Assembly (NCBI RefSeq): GCF_023283825.1
Contig: NZ_JAKILD010000007.1
Span: forward strand, 62,001 to 126,000
DNA length: 64,000 bases
Direction of reading: 5' to 3'
Origin: Shewanella olleyana
GTDB lineage: Bacteria; Pseudomonadota; Gammaproteobacteria; Enterobacterales; Shewanellaceae
The translations under genes and the position numbers were made by a program. The notes under the pieces were generated by a model. The model was not told the origin of the DNA. It did no database searches and was given only the letters and a program-made list of their open reading frames with translations. This document shows, one piece after another, positions 54,130 to 63,211 of the stretch (positions are counted from its first letter, which is position 1; every line of letters starts with the position of its first letter).

Positions 54130-55260
54130 TTAATGTTTTAAATCATCTGGTATAGGTTGGTTTATAGGTATGGCTTTAGGGCGCTTGCCTTTACCTTTTT
54201 GATATTGTTTTAACTGAAAAACATAAGCCAAAATTTGTGCAACAGCGGTAAACAAACCTTCGGGAACTTGCTGCTCAATTTTAGTTGTATGGTATATCGC
54301 TCGCGCTAAAGGCGGTGCCGATACGATCGGTACTTCATGTTCTCTGGCTATTTCTCTAATTTTAAAAGCAACATCATCAATTCCTTTTGCAATTAAAAAC
54401 GGTGCTGCAGATTGACTGACATCATACTTAACTGCCACAGCGTAATGCTCGGGATTCACTACAATCACATCCGCATTTGGCACTTCTGACATCATACGTT
54501 TATTCGCCATTTCATGCTGCATCTGCCTGATCCGGCCTTTTACTTCAGGCTTACCTTCCGTGTCTTTGTATTCATCTTTCACTTCTTGCTTGGTCATTTT
54601 CAGCTGTTTATTGTGATTCCATATTTGAAATGGCACATCAATAACCACAATAAGTAACATGGAAGAACATAATATGATGAACATCCACACCAATAGTTCT
54701 AGTGCATGATATACGTTACCCGGTAAATGATCTGTCGATAGAGTCATGATGTCATAGAAGTAAAAGCTTAATAAAAAGTAAGCAGATACAGCGACTACCA
54801 GAAATTTTGCAATCCCTTTAGTCAGCTCTACCAAGGCTTGAGTACCAAACATTCTCTTAAACCCTTTAGCAGGGTTCATTTTGCTGCCTTTAGGCATAAA
54901 TGCTTTAACGGAAAAAGTGATTCCCCCTAAAATAATATTACCAATAAAAGCAATAAGGGCGAGAAAAGCAATAAAGCTAATTAGAGGGAAAGCTAACTCA
55001 TTGCCAATAACTCCCCAAACACGAAACATTGAGCTGGTATCAAAAATTTGATCCCGCTCCATGGTTAGCATTTGGGTCATAACATTGTGTAGGCTTCGAG
55101 CAAGGTTAGGGCCAACAATCGCAAAGCCAACGGCTGAAGCTAATAATACCGCAGCAGTACCTAATTCTTTAGATCGTGCCACCTGTCCTTTTTCACGCGA
55201 CTGTTGCAGTCGCTTGGCGGTGGGGTCCTCTGTGCGTTCTTGGCCTGTATCTTCTGCCAT
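54130..55260 (-). CDS. flhB: Flagellar export switch protein FlhB
   Basis: A 376-residue protein: four membrane helices (about 35-210) after a charged N-terminus (RTEDPTAKRLQQSREKGQVARSKE), then a cytoplasmic domain. The autocleavage loop reads N269-P270-E271-H272 (VVVNPEHYAVAVKY), where many FlhB have NPTH; Asn, Pro and His needed for cleavage are kept. It switches export from hook to filament after autocleavage, guided by FliK. A separate FlhB C-like protein is encoded at 40492-40791. The gene starts seven bases after fliR. Confidence 0.95.
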   Translation of the reverse strand: MAEDTGQERTEDPTAKRLQQSREKGQVARSKELGTAAVLLASAVGFAIVGPNLARSLHNVMTQMLTMERDQIFDTSSMFRVWGVIGNELAFPLISFIAFLALIAFIGNIILGGITFSVKAFMPKGSKMNPAKGFKRMFGTQALVELTKGIAKFLVVAVSAYFLLSFYFYDIMTLSTDHLPGNVYHALELLVWMFIILCSSMLLIVVIDVPFQIWNHNKQLKMTKQEVKDEYKDTEGKPEVKGRIRQMQHEMANKRMMSEVPNADVIVVNPEHYAVAVKYDVSQSAAPFLIAKGIDDVAFKIREIAREHEVPIVSAPPLARAIYHTTKIEQQVPEGLFTAVAQILAYVFQLKQYQKGKGKRPKAIPINQPIPDDLKH

Positions 55261-55267
55261 CAGTAAC

Positions 55268-56074
55268 CTACTGAGTTATCGAACCGTCAATTTGACAGGT
55301 CAGTTGCAAAATATCACACATCAATAATTGGCCTTGAAGCCATACCTCATCAAAATGGGACATGATGGGGCCAAGTGTGAGCCAGAGAATTAACAATCCA
55401 CTGACCATAGTCACTGGAAAGCCAATAGCAAAAATATTCAATTGCGGCGATGCACGGGTCATCACACCAAATGATAGATTAATGAGCAGTAACGCCACGA
55501 TAGCCGATATAGACATGGTTAATGCCGCGCCAAACATATAACTACCAAACTCAGCAAGCCTGCGATAGTTTGTGATACTAAAACCCTGATTTGAAATAGG
55601 AATAGTGTCAAAACTTGCCACCAGCATCTTGAACATTAATAAATGTCCATCAACAGCCAAGAAAATCAGCGTTGCTAGAAGTAAAAAGAAATTACCTACC
55701 ACAGGAGTTTGTTGGCCAGAGCCCGGATCAACCATAGAAGCAAAACCCAGACTGGTTTGCATACCTATGATTTGACCTGTGAGAACAAACGTTTGCATCA
55801 CTAAAATAGTGACAAAACCCATGGCCGTGCCAATTAAAATTTGCTGGGCAGATATAAATACTGCACTGAGGGAGAATAGCTCTACAGGTTCAACAAATGC
55901 AGGAAGTACAGGGGCGACAGCGACAGTTATAGCGACAGATAAAAATAATCGAATTCTTGCGGGAGTGGTATTGGCACCAAATACTGCCATCACCATTAGC
56001 ATTGAAGATATTCTGAATAACGGCCATACATAGGCAGCTATAGTACGGCTGATTTCTTCAAATAAAATCTCCAC
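55268..56074 (-). CDS. fliR: Flagellar export apparatus protein FliR
   Basis: A 268-residue membrane protein with about six hydrophobic segments and the FliR pattern (YVWPLFRISSMLMVMAVFG; GFVTILVMQTFVLTGQIIGMQTSLGFASMVDP). One copy completes the FliPQR export gate. The gene follows fliQ by three bases and is seven bases before flhB. Confidence 0.94.
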   Translation of the reverse strand: MEILFEEISRTIAAYVWPLFRISSMLMVMAVFGANTTPARIRLFLSVAITVAVAPVLPAFVEPVELFSLSAVFISAQQILIGTAMGFVTILVMQTFVLTGQIIGMQTSLGFASMVDPGSGQQTPVVGNFFLLLATLIFLAVDGHLLMFKMLVASFDTIPISNQGFSITNYRRLAEFGSYMFGAALTMSISAIVALLLINLSFGVMTRASPQLNIFAIGFPVTMVSGLLILWLTLGPIMSHFDEVWLQGQLLMCDILQLTCQIDGSITQ

Positions 56075-56077
56075 AGG

Positions 56078-56347
56078 CTAGCCTATCACTTGTGGGATCA
56101 TATTAACAATGGTATAAAAAAAATCCATCATGGTTTGTACTAGCCAGTGTCCTAGAAACATCAATGAGAACAATGTCATTAACAATCTAGGTAAGAAACT
56201 TAAGGTTTGCTCGTTAATCGATGTCGCAGCTTGGAAGACGGCCACAATCAAGCCAACAAAAAGACCTGGCAGAATAATGGCTGACACAATCAATACAATT
56301 ACAGATAGCGCTTCACGAAAAATATCAATCAGTGACTCAGGTGACAT
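56078..56347 (-). CDS. fliQ: Flagellar export apparatus protein FliQ
   Basis: An 89-residue protein with two membrane helices (about residues 15-40 and 52-75) and the conserved loop AATSINEQTLSFLPRLL. Four copies wrap the FliP pentamer in the export gate. It lies between fliP and fliR, the usual order. Confidence 0.95.
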   Translation of the reverse strand: MSPESLIDIFREALSVIVLIVSAIILPGLFVGLIVAVFQAATSINEQTLSFLPRLLMTLFSLMFLGHWLVQTMMDFFYTIVNMIPQVIG

Positions 56348-56359
56348 CTGTAGCGCTCC

Positions 56360-57106
56360 CTATGTACCGAAACTGTTTGCGAGTGTTCCCATCACTAATC
56401 CCCAACCATCGACGAGTACAAACAGCATAATCTTAAACGGTAATGAAACAATCATAGGCGATAACATCATCATACCCATAGCCATCAAAATACTCGCCAC
56501 CACTAAATCTAATACTAAAAATGGCACGAAAAGCATAAACCCAATTTGGAAAGCTGTTTTTAATTCACTGGTAATAAAAGCTGGAACTAAAACACTCATC
56601 GGTGCTTGTTCTGGTGAAGCGATGTTGGTGTAACCCGAAATCTCAATGAAAGTTTCTAAATCTGTCGTTCTTACCTGCGATAACATGAATGCGCGAAGCG
56701 GCTCTTTACCCACTTCATAGGCTTGTTGCATCGTCAGTGATTCGTTTATATATGGCTCCACGGCCCGATCATAAATTTGATCGAATACCGGCGCCATAAT
56801 AAAGAATGTCATGAACATACTTATACCAATAAGCACTTGATTTGAAGGAGTTTGTTGTAAACCTAATGCTTGACGTAAGATAGATAGCACAACGATAATC
56901 CGCGTAAATGATGTTAGCATTATCACCATCGCAGGGATAAAGCTCATCGCAGTCATCAATAGCAATATTTGCATCGTTACTGAATATTCAGTACTACCGT
57001 CAGCGCCAGTAGAGACTGTAACAGCTTTTAATATTCCATCTTCAGCAAAACTTAATGGAGTAAAAAAAGCAGCTGCAAAAATGGCTAATACTATCCACTT
57101 CTTCAT
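56360..57106 (-). CDS. fliP: Flagellar export apparatus protein FliP
   Basis: A 248-residue protein with a cleavable signal peptide (1-21) and about four membrane helices. Conserved FliP segments are [38 protein letters not shown] and [26 protein letters not shown]. Five copies form the core export pore. The gene is 12 bases before fliQ and five after fliO. Confidence 0.97.
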   Translation of the reverse strand: MKKWIVLAIFAAAFFTPLSFAEDGILKAVTVSTGADGSTEYSVTMQILLLMTAMSFIPAMVIMLTSFTRIIVVLSILRQALGLQQTPSNQVLIGISMFMTFFIMAPVFDQIYDRAVEPYINESLTMQQAYEVGKEPLRAFMLSQVRTTDLETFIEISGYTNIASPEQAPMSVLVPAFITSELKTAFQIGFMLFVPFLVLDLVVASILMAMGMMMLSPMIVSLPFKIMLFVLVDGWGLVMGTLANSFGT

Positions 57107-57111
57107 TATTG

Positions 57112-57540
57112 CTATTCCTTAGCCTGTTCTTTTGCTTGTTGTTTAGCTTGTTTTAATCGACTGGCAAATGAGCTGGTTTCAACATTAACAGTCGAATCGA
57201 GTTTTTCGATAAGATTAACTTGCTGGGCAGTAACACCGAGTAAATATTGTTGCCCCTCTAACTCCACTAACACCAGCTTTTCTTTTTGACCTAAAGGCGT
57301 CATAGCAACTGTTTTAATGACACCTTGATTTGACTGAACTAAGTTCAGTTTTTTGACGATATAAGCCAATACAAAAATGATTGCGATAACCAGTATCAGT
57401 CCGCCCATCATGCTTGATAATGCGGCAATATTGGATGTTTCTGCGCCGCGAATAGCGACTTCTGAGCTTGCAGGCTCTGAACTAACGGCTTCGGTAATAG
57501 CAGAGCTTGTCACCATGAATAAACTAACTGCATTTAGCAC
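57112..57540 (-). CDS. fliO: Flagellar protein FliO
   Basis: A 142-residue protein: an exported-side N-terminal segment (residues 1-40) ending in one membrane helix (about 44-62, [17 protein letters not shown]), then a small cytoplasmic FliO domain ([37 protein letters not shown]) and a Lys/Gln-rich tail. It helps FliP assemble. Start choice between the first and second Met is uncertain. Confidence 0.93.
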   Translation of the reverse strand: MLNAVSLFMVTSSAITEAVSSEPASSEVAIRGAETSNIAALSSMMGGLILVIAIIFVLAYIVKKLNLVQSNQGVIKTVAMTPLGQKEKLVLVELEGQQYLLGVTAQQVNLIEKLDSTVNVETSSFASRLKQAKQQAKEQAKE

Positions 57541-57574
57541 AGAAAAATCCTTACAGACTAAATTTAAATATAAA

Positions 57575-57961
57575 CTACTTTAACTTTTTGATTCGTTCAG
57601 TTTGGCTGATCACATCAGTTAACCGAATACCAAATTTATCATTGACCACAACCACTTCACCATGAGCAATCAAGGTTCCATTGACCATAACATCAAGTGG
57701 TTCGCCAGCAACCCTATCTAGTTCGACCACCGAACCTTGGTTCAATTGAAGTAGATTGCGGATACTAATAAAACTGCGCCCAACTTCCATAGAAATAGTG
57801 ACAGGAATATCCATGATGCTATCAAGTTTATCTGCTTCTTCTTGTGAAATTGGCGCAGACTCATCGACGAGTTCATCAAGTTCAACTTGTTCAGCTACAT
57901 TCGCTTCTTCAAGTGCTTGCTCAGCCATTGCTGCAGCCCAATCGTCAGTATCATCACTCAT
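57575..57961 (-). CDS. fliN: Flagellar switch protein FliN
   Basis: A 128-residue protein whose C-terminal ~70 residues are the SpoA (C-ring) domain (PVTISMEVGRSFISIRNLLQLNQGSVVELDR; PLDVMVNGTLIAHGEVVVVNDKFGIRLTD). The N-terminus is acidic. With FliM and FliG it forms the cytoplasmic C-ring that sets rotation direction. It starts ten bases after fliM. Confidence 0.97.
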   Translation of the reverse strand: MSDDTDDWAAAMAEQALEEANVAEQVELDELVDESAPISQEEADKLDSIMDIPVTISMEVGRSFISIRNLLQLNQGSVVELDRVAGEPLDVMVNGTLIAHGEVVVVNDKFGIRLTDVISQTERIKKLK

Positions 57962-57971
57962 TTACGTCACC

Positions 57972-59000
57972 TTATAATTCTGAAATATCACGCGCTTTAC
58001 CTTGTTTGCGTGTAATCAATTGTAATTCTGATTTAGCCGTTTCTGGGCGAGGAATTTTCTCACTGATCTTCAACGCTAAATTGTCTCTCGATTTACCCAA
58101 TTTACATCGATAAGTCGGTAAATCTTCTATTCGCATCATGATGTGTTCAGGCAGTTCAATAGGGATCACATCCCCCGCTTTAAACTCCATTACATCACGC
58201 AGTGTGACTTCATGTTCGATGATATTGGCATCAATACCCACTTGAACATCCATAATCTCGTCACGTAAGGCTTGGCCCCAACGCATATCAGTATCTTGCT
58301 TATCACTTTGAACACCTGCATCAAGCAGTTCACGAATAGGCTCAATCATCGAGTAAGGCATAGTGATATGGAAATCACCTCCACCGCCATCAACTTCAAT
58401 ATGAAAAGAGTTAATCACGACCACTTCAGTTGGACTGACAATATTGGCCATAGCGGGGTTAACTTCTGAGTCTAAATATTCAAACTCAACATCCATCACT
58501 GGCGCCCAAGCGTCTTTGTAATCTTCAAATATGATTTTTAGCAGTAATTGAACGATGCGTCGTTCTGTAGGTGTAAATTCGCGACCTTCGATTTTTGCAT
58601 GAAAGCGACCATCCCCACCAAAAAAGTTATCAACTAAGATAAACACTAAACGCGCTTCCATAGTGATAAGCGCAGTCCCTTTAAGTGGACTAAAACGCAC
58701 CATATTCAAACTTGTGGGAACGAACAAGGTATGAACATACTCGCCGAATTTAAGCATTTGTACGCCGTTAATTGACACTTCTGCAGCCCGGCGCATCATA
58801 TTGAACATGCTGATTCTTAAGTGGCGAGCAAAACGTTCGTTGACAATTTCAAGCGTCGGCATCCGGCCACGAACGATTCTATCTTGAGATGAGAAATCAT
58901 ATACACGAGCATCGTCACTTTCGTTAATGTCATCTTCATCGACATCATCAACCCCGTGCAATAGAGCATCAATTTCGTCTTGGCTTAATAAATCACTCAC
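57972..59000 (-). CDS. fliM: Flagellar switch protein FliM
   Basis: A 342-residue FliM. The N-terminal LLSQDEIDALL motif is the CheY-P binding site; the middle CheC-like domain and the C-terminal SpoA domain that contacts FliN follow, with IGIDANIIEHEVTLRDVMEF-like segments. It is the docking component of the switch. It ends ten bases before fliN. Confidence 0.97.
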   Translation of the reverse strand: MSDLLSQDEIDALLHGVDDVDEDDINESDDARVYDFSSQDRIVRGRMPTLEIVNERFARHLRISMFNMMRRAAEVSINGVQMLKFGEYVHTLFVPTSLNMVRFSPLKGTALITMEARLVFILVDNFFGGDGRFHAKIEGREFTPTERRIVQLLLKIIFEDYKDAWAPVMDVEFEYLDSEVNPAMANIVSPTEVVVINSFHIEVDGGGGDFHITMPYSMIEPIRELLDAGVQSDKQDTDMRWGQALRDEIMDVQVGIDANIIEHEVTLRDVMEFKAGDVIPIELPEHIMMRIEDLPTYRCKLGKSRDNLALKISEKIPRPETAKSELQLITRKQGKARDISEL

Positions 59001-59027
59001 GTCATCACCTTGTCTTATTCACTGGCG

Positions 59028-59555
59028 TTATTGCATTACAAAGCCAGTAAATAGCACTTTCTCAACTACTTTTTGGCCTGCTACAGGCTGCAATGTGTTT
59101 TGCACATTTAGCAGCGCCAGTTGTCTTAACTCATCTTTACCAGCTTGTGTACTTAACTTTTGTACATCAGCCGCACTAAAAGTGGTTAACAGTGCATCTT
59201 CAATTAATGGAATATGCATTTTTGCTGTTTGACCATCATCACCGCGCACCATCAATTGCACTTTAATTTCCACTAAACGAGCTCGATCCACTCCCGGAAG
59301 GTTGAACAAAAATGGTCTTGGCATACCTACATAATTTGCTTTGCCTTTTTTAGACTCATCAACGACTGTTTCAGTTGAAGCAGACGTACCTGGTGTTGCA
59401 GGAATCGACTCATCATCACCGCCCATGAAAAATAAAGCTGCTCCAGCAATTAACGCAACAAGGACGACGCCAATCACAATAAAGATAATGAGCTTTTTCT
59501 TACTTTTAGGTTGGTTTTCTGTTGTTAACTCTAACGATTCTTCTTCAGCCATCAT
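59028..59555 (-). CDS. fliL: Flagellar basal body-associated protein FliL
   Basis: A 175-residue protein with one membrane helix (about 22-45) and a periplasmic FliL domain (PRPFLFNLPGVDRARLVEIKVQLM; DALLTTFSAADVQKLSTQAGKDELR). FliL surrounds the stator and supports torque. Met1 and Met2 are adjacent, so the start could be one codon later. It lies 27 bases before fliM. Confidence 0.94.
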   Translation of the reverse strand: MMAEEESLELTTENQPKSKKKLIIFIVIGVVLVALIAGAALFFMGGDDESIPATPGTSASTETVVDESKKGKANYVGMPRPFLFNLPGVDRARLVEIKVQLMVRGDDGQTAKMHIPLIEDALLTTFSAADVQKLSTQAGKDELRQLALLNVQNTLQPVAGQKVVEKVLFTGFVMQ

Positions 59556-59648
59556 TCATTCCATTCTCTGTTGCCACTTGGTGATATTTTGGTTATGAAT
59601 ATCACATGGCGTTGACTGTCTTTAACTTGGTGGCTATAGATTACCGAC

Positions 59649-61214
59649 TTAGGCGTAATAATCTATAGCTGAGTTGCTACTCTTTGTATGTTTTGTGGCA
59701 ATGTCGAGCTCTTGTGCTGCTATTTCATCCAACATACTATCGCCAGTACTATTTTGCTCATCATATTCAGATCTTTTCTGGTTCTCACCATCTTGAGAAA
59801 CATGACTATCTGCAAGTTGTAACCCTTCCTCTGCGAGCATTTCACGAAGTTTAGGAATAGCTTGTTCGATTAAGTCTTTGGTTTGAGTCTGGGCGACTTG
59901 GAATTGTACTTGAGTTTGTTCGCCATTAACTTGAATTTTTACCACCATATGCCCTAATTCAGCCGGATCAAGGCGAATTTCAGCGTGCTGCACTCCTTGC
60001 CCCACCATAGTGATAAGCTGCTGTTTCATCACTGGCGCAAATTTTTGAATCATATCTTGCATTTGTACTGCAGATTCAGTGCCTTGACGTAATGAAAGTT
60101 GAAATTGAGGTACATCACTCTTGTGCTGAGGCGTAAAGCTACTTTGGTTTTGTAATGCCTTAACATCTATCGATTCACTGTCTTTCATTGAATCCAACGA
60201 ACTTATATTAATCGAACTCATATTAGTCGACCCCGTATTAATAGCACTATTTGTAGCACTATCTTTTGCTGAGCTAAGCAGGGCATTATTGAAAGCCACT
60301 TTTGAAGTAGGCTTATCTAAAGAGACATTAATTTCTGCTTTCGTCAGATTAATTGATGTAGTTTCTTTATCTGTATTATTAATATCTAACTTTTTCGAAT
60401 CTGAAATAGCTTTATTCTCTGCAGCGACTTTTTCAGCATTTGTCGCTTGTGCAGCAGAAACATTCGAGGCGTTAGCGACTTTGTCAGTGCCTCTTAATCC
60501 ACTAGCGGCAGCTTTAAGTTCAGCTGAATTTGATTCGGAGTTAAGATTTTGAACTGCTGAGTTTACAACCCTTTGACCATTCGACTCAGCCAGCCCCATT
60601 AGCGGTAAAGTTAAACCGTTATTTGCGGTTTGCTGCTGATTAAAATTACTGATTAATTTATTCAGCTCTGCAGGATTTAATGCTGCGAGTTCGGCCTCAC
60701 TCATCGAAGAAAATTGACTTAGGGCGCTAACTTGCTCTGTAGAGAGCGAATTTAAAAAGGTAGCAGAATCCAAGTCTGTATCATTAGATAAGTCATTGAT
60801 AGGTAATTCGCTATTTAAAAGTACTTTATCTGTTGAGTGCTGGGTCTCATCAATTAATACCAATTCAGTATCAGCTTGTAAGAGGCTTTCTTTTGAAGCA
60901 TCAGCTTCTAACGGCAAGTCTTTGCCACTTTGTTCGGCCTCTGCATTTTTATCAAAGTTTTCAGCTAGCCCTATTTGAGCAAAAATAAGCTCAACATCAG
61001 CCTCTTCAGTTTGTGACTCTCCGTTGTTTTCGTTAGTCACTTCAGCTTTTACGGCGATTTGGGTTTTATCTAATTCGGATTGTGAAGCTTGATTAAATAC
61101 TGACAAAAATGACTTGTTATCAGTACTTTGAACAGTATCTTCCATAGCACCAGCTACTTGTGCATTGGCTGTTTTACTACTACTTCCAAGTAAAATACTG
61201 CTCATTTGTTGCAT
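59649..61214 (-). CDS. fliK: Flagellar hook-length control protein FliK
   Basis: A 521-residue protein. A long Ser/Asn/Ala/Leu-rich ruler region (1-390) precedes the conserved C-terminal domain (QQLITMVGQGVQHAEIRLDPAELGHMVVKIQVNGEQ) and a charged tail. It measures the hook and switches FlhB. The ATG at 61214 is preferred over a GTG at 61226 because GGAG lies in between as a ribosome site. A sigma-54 promoter lies about 105 bases upstream. Confidence 0.93.
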   Translation of the reverse strand: MQQMSSILLGSSSKTANAQVAGAMEDTVQSTDNKSFLSVFNQASQSELDKTQIAVKAEVTNENNGESQTEEADVELIFAQIGLAENFDKNAEAEQSGKDLPLEADASKESLLQADTELVLIDETQHSTDKVLLNSELPINDLSNDTDLDSATFLNSLSTEQVSALSQFSSMSEAELAALNPAELNKLISNFNQQQTANNGLTLPLMGLAESNGQRVVNSAVQNLNSESNSAELKAAASGLRGTDKVANASNVSAAQATNAEKVAAENKAISDSKKLDINNTDKETTSINLTKAEINVSLDKPTSKVAFNNALLSSAKDSATNSAINTGSTNMSSINISSLDSMKDSESIDVKALQNQSSFTPQHKSDVPQFQLSLRQGTESAVQMQDMIQKFAPVMKQQLITMVGQGVQHAEIRLDPAELGHMVVKIQVNGEQTQVQFQVAQTQTKDLIEQAIPKLREMLAEEGLQLADSHVSQDGENQKRSEYDEQNSTGDSMLDEIAAQELDIATKHTKSSNSAIDYYA

Positions 61215-61318
61215 AACAAACTCCACTTATAATCATTCATATTGAATTATTGGGCACAAAATCAAAAACAGAACAACAGTCACAAAGCTGACACTGTGCC
61301 TGTTAACTAATTAAACAA

Positions 61319-61333
61319 GCAAATAAAATGCCA
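61319..61333 (-). promoter_or_regulatory. Sigma-54 (RpoN) promoter upstream of fliK
   Basis: Minus strand TGGCATTTTATTTGC has GG and GC 12 bases apart. Transcription would begin near 61307 and read fliK through flhB. Confidence 0.82.
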
Positions 61334-61427
61334 GCTTATAAAAATGGTAAATTATAGAGGTTTTTGAATTTAAATAACCAGCTTAAACAATGATTTATTG
61401 TATCGAGAGTGTAATTAGAAAGGGATA

Positions 61428-61874
61428 CTAGCGCGGCTTTTTCCTAATATATTGCTGCATGGCAAATTCATCAGAAGCTTTTTGTTCTCGCTTATTCTCA
61501 ACTAACTGAGCCTTTAGGGTATTTTTTTCTAGCAGCATTTCAACAGCTTTACGCTTCTGTTGCTTCTCTTGCCAATGTACTTGTCGATATCCCGTTTGCT
61601 TTTCAGCTTCTTTTACCGCATTAACTTGTTGAATAAGGGCTTGATCAACCTGCTTAATAAACTCGTGGAATGAGTGATATTCGCTGGCACTCAAGGTTTT
61701 ACCTTGGGTTTCACCCATTTGCTTCATGTACTCAAGTCGATAATTATTCAACGCATCAAGCTGCCCTTGACACTTTTGTTGCTCAAGTTGAGCAGATTTT
61801 AACTGTAGTGCAGCTTGCTCTTCAGCTTCTTTATTGATTTTTAATACCGTAAGCAGTGGATCGGTACGGCGCAT
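61428..61874 (-). CDS. fliJ: Flagellar export chaperone FliJ
   Basis: A 148-residue, wholly helical coiled-coil protein rich in Gln, Lys and Glu (LKINKEAEEQAALQLKSAQLEQQK; QVDQALIQQVNAVKEAEKQ). FliJ couples the FliI ATPase to FlhA. The start codon overlaps the fliI stop by one base (TAATG). Confidence 0.92.
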   Translation of the reverse strand: MRRTDPLLTVLKINKEAEEQAALQLKSAQLEQQKCQGQLDALNNYRLEYMKQMGETQGKTLSASEYHSFHEFIKQVDQALIQQVNAVKEAEKQTGYRQVHWQEKQQKRKAVEMLLEKNTLKAQLVENKREQKASDEFAMQQYIRKKPR

Positions 61875-63211
61875 TATTTACATTGGGCAGCGATTTGCCC
61901 GACCATGGTTTGGCTATCATTAAACGAAATCACGTCTTTAAAACCTTGTCTTAAGAATGCATTCATTGCTGGCTGAAGCCTAATGGCATTATCTATTCGC
62001 GGATCGCTTCCTTGAGAATATGCACCAATAGAGATTAAATCGCGACTTTGTTGGTAAGTAGAATACATTTGTTTTACTAAACGCATCGACTCTAAATGCT
62101 CAGGCGCAATGACCATGGGCGCGACGCGACTAATAGATTGCTCAATATCAATGGCTGGATAATGGCCTGAATCGGCAAGTGTTCGTGACAACACAATGTG
62201 GCCATCTAAAATAGCCCTAGATGCATCAGCAATAGGATCTTGTTGATCATCGCCTTCCGTTAACACCGTATAAAAGGCTGTGATAGAACCTTGGCCAGGT
62301 CCACCGTTGCCCGCACGTTCAACCAAACGCGGCAGCTTTGCAAATACCGATGGCGGATAACCTTTTGTTGCTGGAGGTTCCCCGACAGCCAAAGCCACTT
62401 CACGTTGAGCTTGAGCGTAACGGGTCAAGCTATCCATCAAGAGTAATACGTTGTAGCCTAAATCTCTGAAATATTCAGCAATACGAGTCGAGGTTTCACA
62501 CGCTCGAAGACGCATAAGTGGCGAGGTGTCAGCGGGAGCGGCAACCACTACAGAACGCGATCGACCTTCTTCTCCAAGGATTTCTTCAATAAACTCTTTA
62601 ACTTCTCGTCCACGCTCACCGACTAAGCCGACAACAATAATGTCAGCCGTCGTTCCGCGAGTCATCATCCCCAATAACACACTTTTACCCACACCTGAGC
62701 CTGCAAATAAGCCCATACGTTGACCTTTACCGACAGTAAGCATGGCATTAATGGCTCTAACACCAACATCTAATGGCTCTGAAATGGCGCGTCTTGCTAA
62801 CGGATTTATTGGCGGTGCATGACGTGAGGCTTGTTGTTCTGTATTTAATGGCCCTAAGCCATCTAACGGTAAGCCACTTCCATCAAGCACTCTACCGAGT
62901 AAACTTAACCCGACTTTTAAACCTGATTGTTCACCTAAGGGCTTTACTCTTGCCCCCGGTAATACCCCTCGTAACTCATCTACTGGCATTAGGTACAATA
63001 ACTCATCGTCAAAACCTACCACTTCAGCAACAAGTTCTCCAGCCATAGTTTCAATTGAGCATAAGCTGCCAACCGGCGCTCTGCAGCCTGTTGCTTCAAG
63101 GGTTAAACCGACAACTCGCACTAATTGCCCACTGGCAACAGGCCGAAGCGGGCTAACCTTTTGGCTTTGAATTTTTAGTTTATTGAGTAACTGATGTTGA
63201 CGGTTTAACAT
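61874..63211 (-). CDS. fliI: Flagellar export ATPase FliI
   Basis: A 445-residue ATPase related to F1-beta. Walker A is [15 protein letters not shown] and Walker [24 protein letters not shown]; the domain order is N-terminal beta barrel, nucleotide domain, helical C-terminus. It energises export with the FliH dimer and FliJ. The ATG at 63211 has AGGGG just before it and is preferred over an earlier start at 63226; the gene then overlaps fliH by 32 bases. Confidence 0.97.
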   Translation of the reverse strand: MLNRQHQLLNKLKIQSQKVSPLRPVASGQLVRVVGLTLEATGCRAPVGSLCSIETMAGELVAEVVGFDDELLYLMPVDELRGVLPGARVKPLGEQSGLKVGLSLLGRVLDGSGLPLDGLGPLNTEQQASRHAPPINPLARRAISEPLDVGVRAINAMLTVGKGQRMGLFAGSGVGKSVLLGMMTRGTTADIIVVGLVGERGREVKEFIEEILGEEGRSRSVVVAAPADTSPLMRLRACETSTRIAEYFRDLGYNVLLLMDSLTRYAQAQREVALAVGEPPATKGYPPSVFAKLPRLVERAGNGGPGQGSITAFYTVLTEGDDQQDPIADASRAILDGHIVLSRTLADSGHYPAIDIEQSISRVAPMVIAPEHLESMRLVKQMYSTYQQSRDLISIGAYSQGSDPRIDNAIRLQPAMNAFLRQGFKDVISFNDSQTMVGQIAAQCK

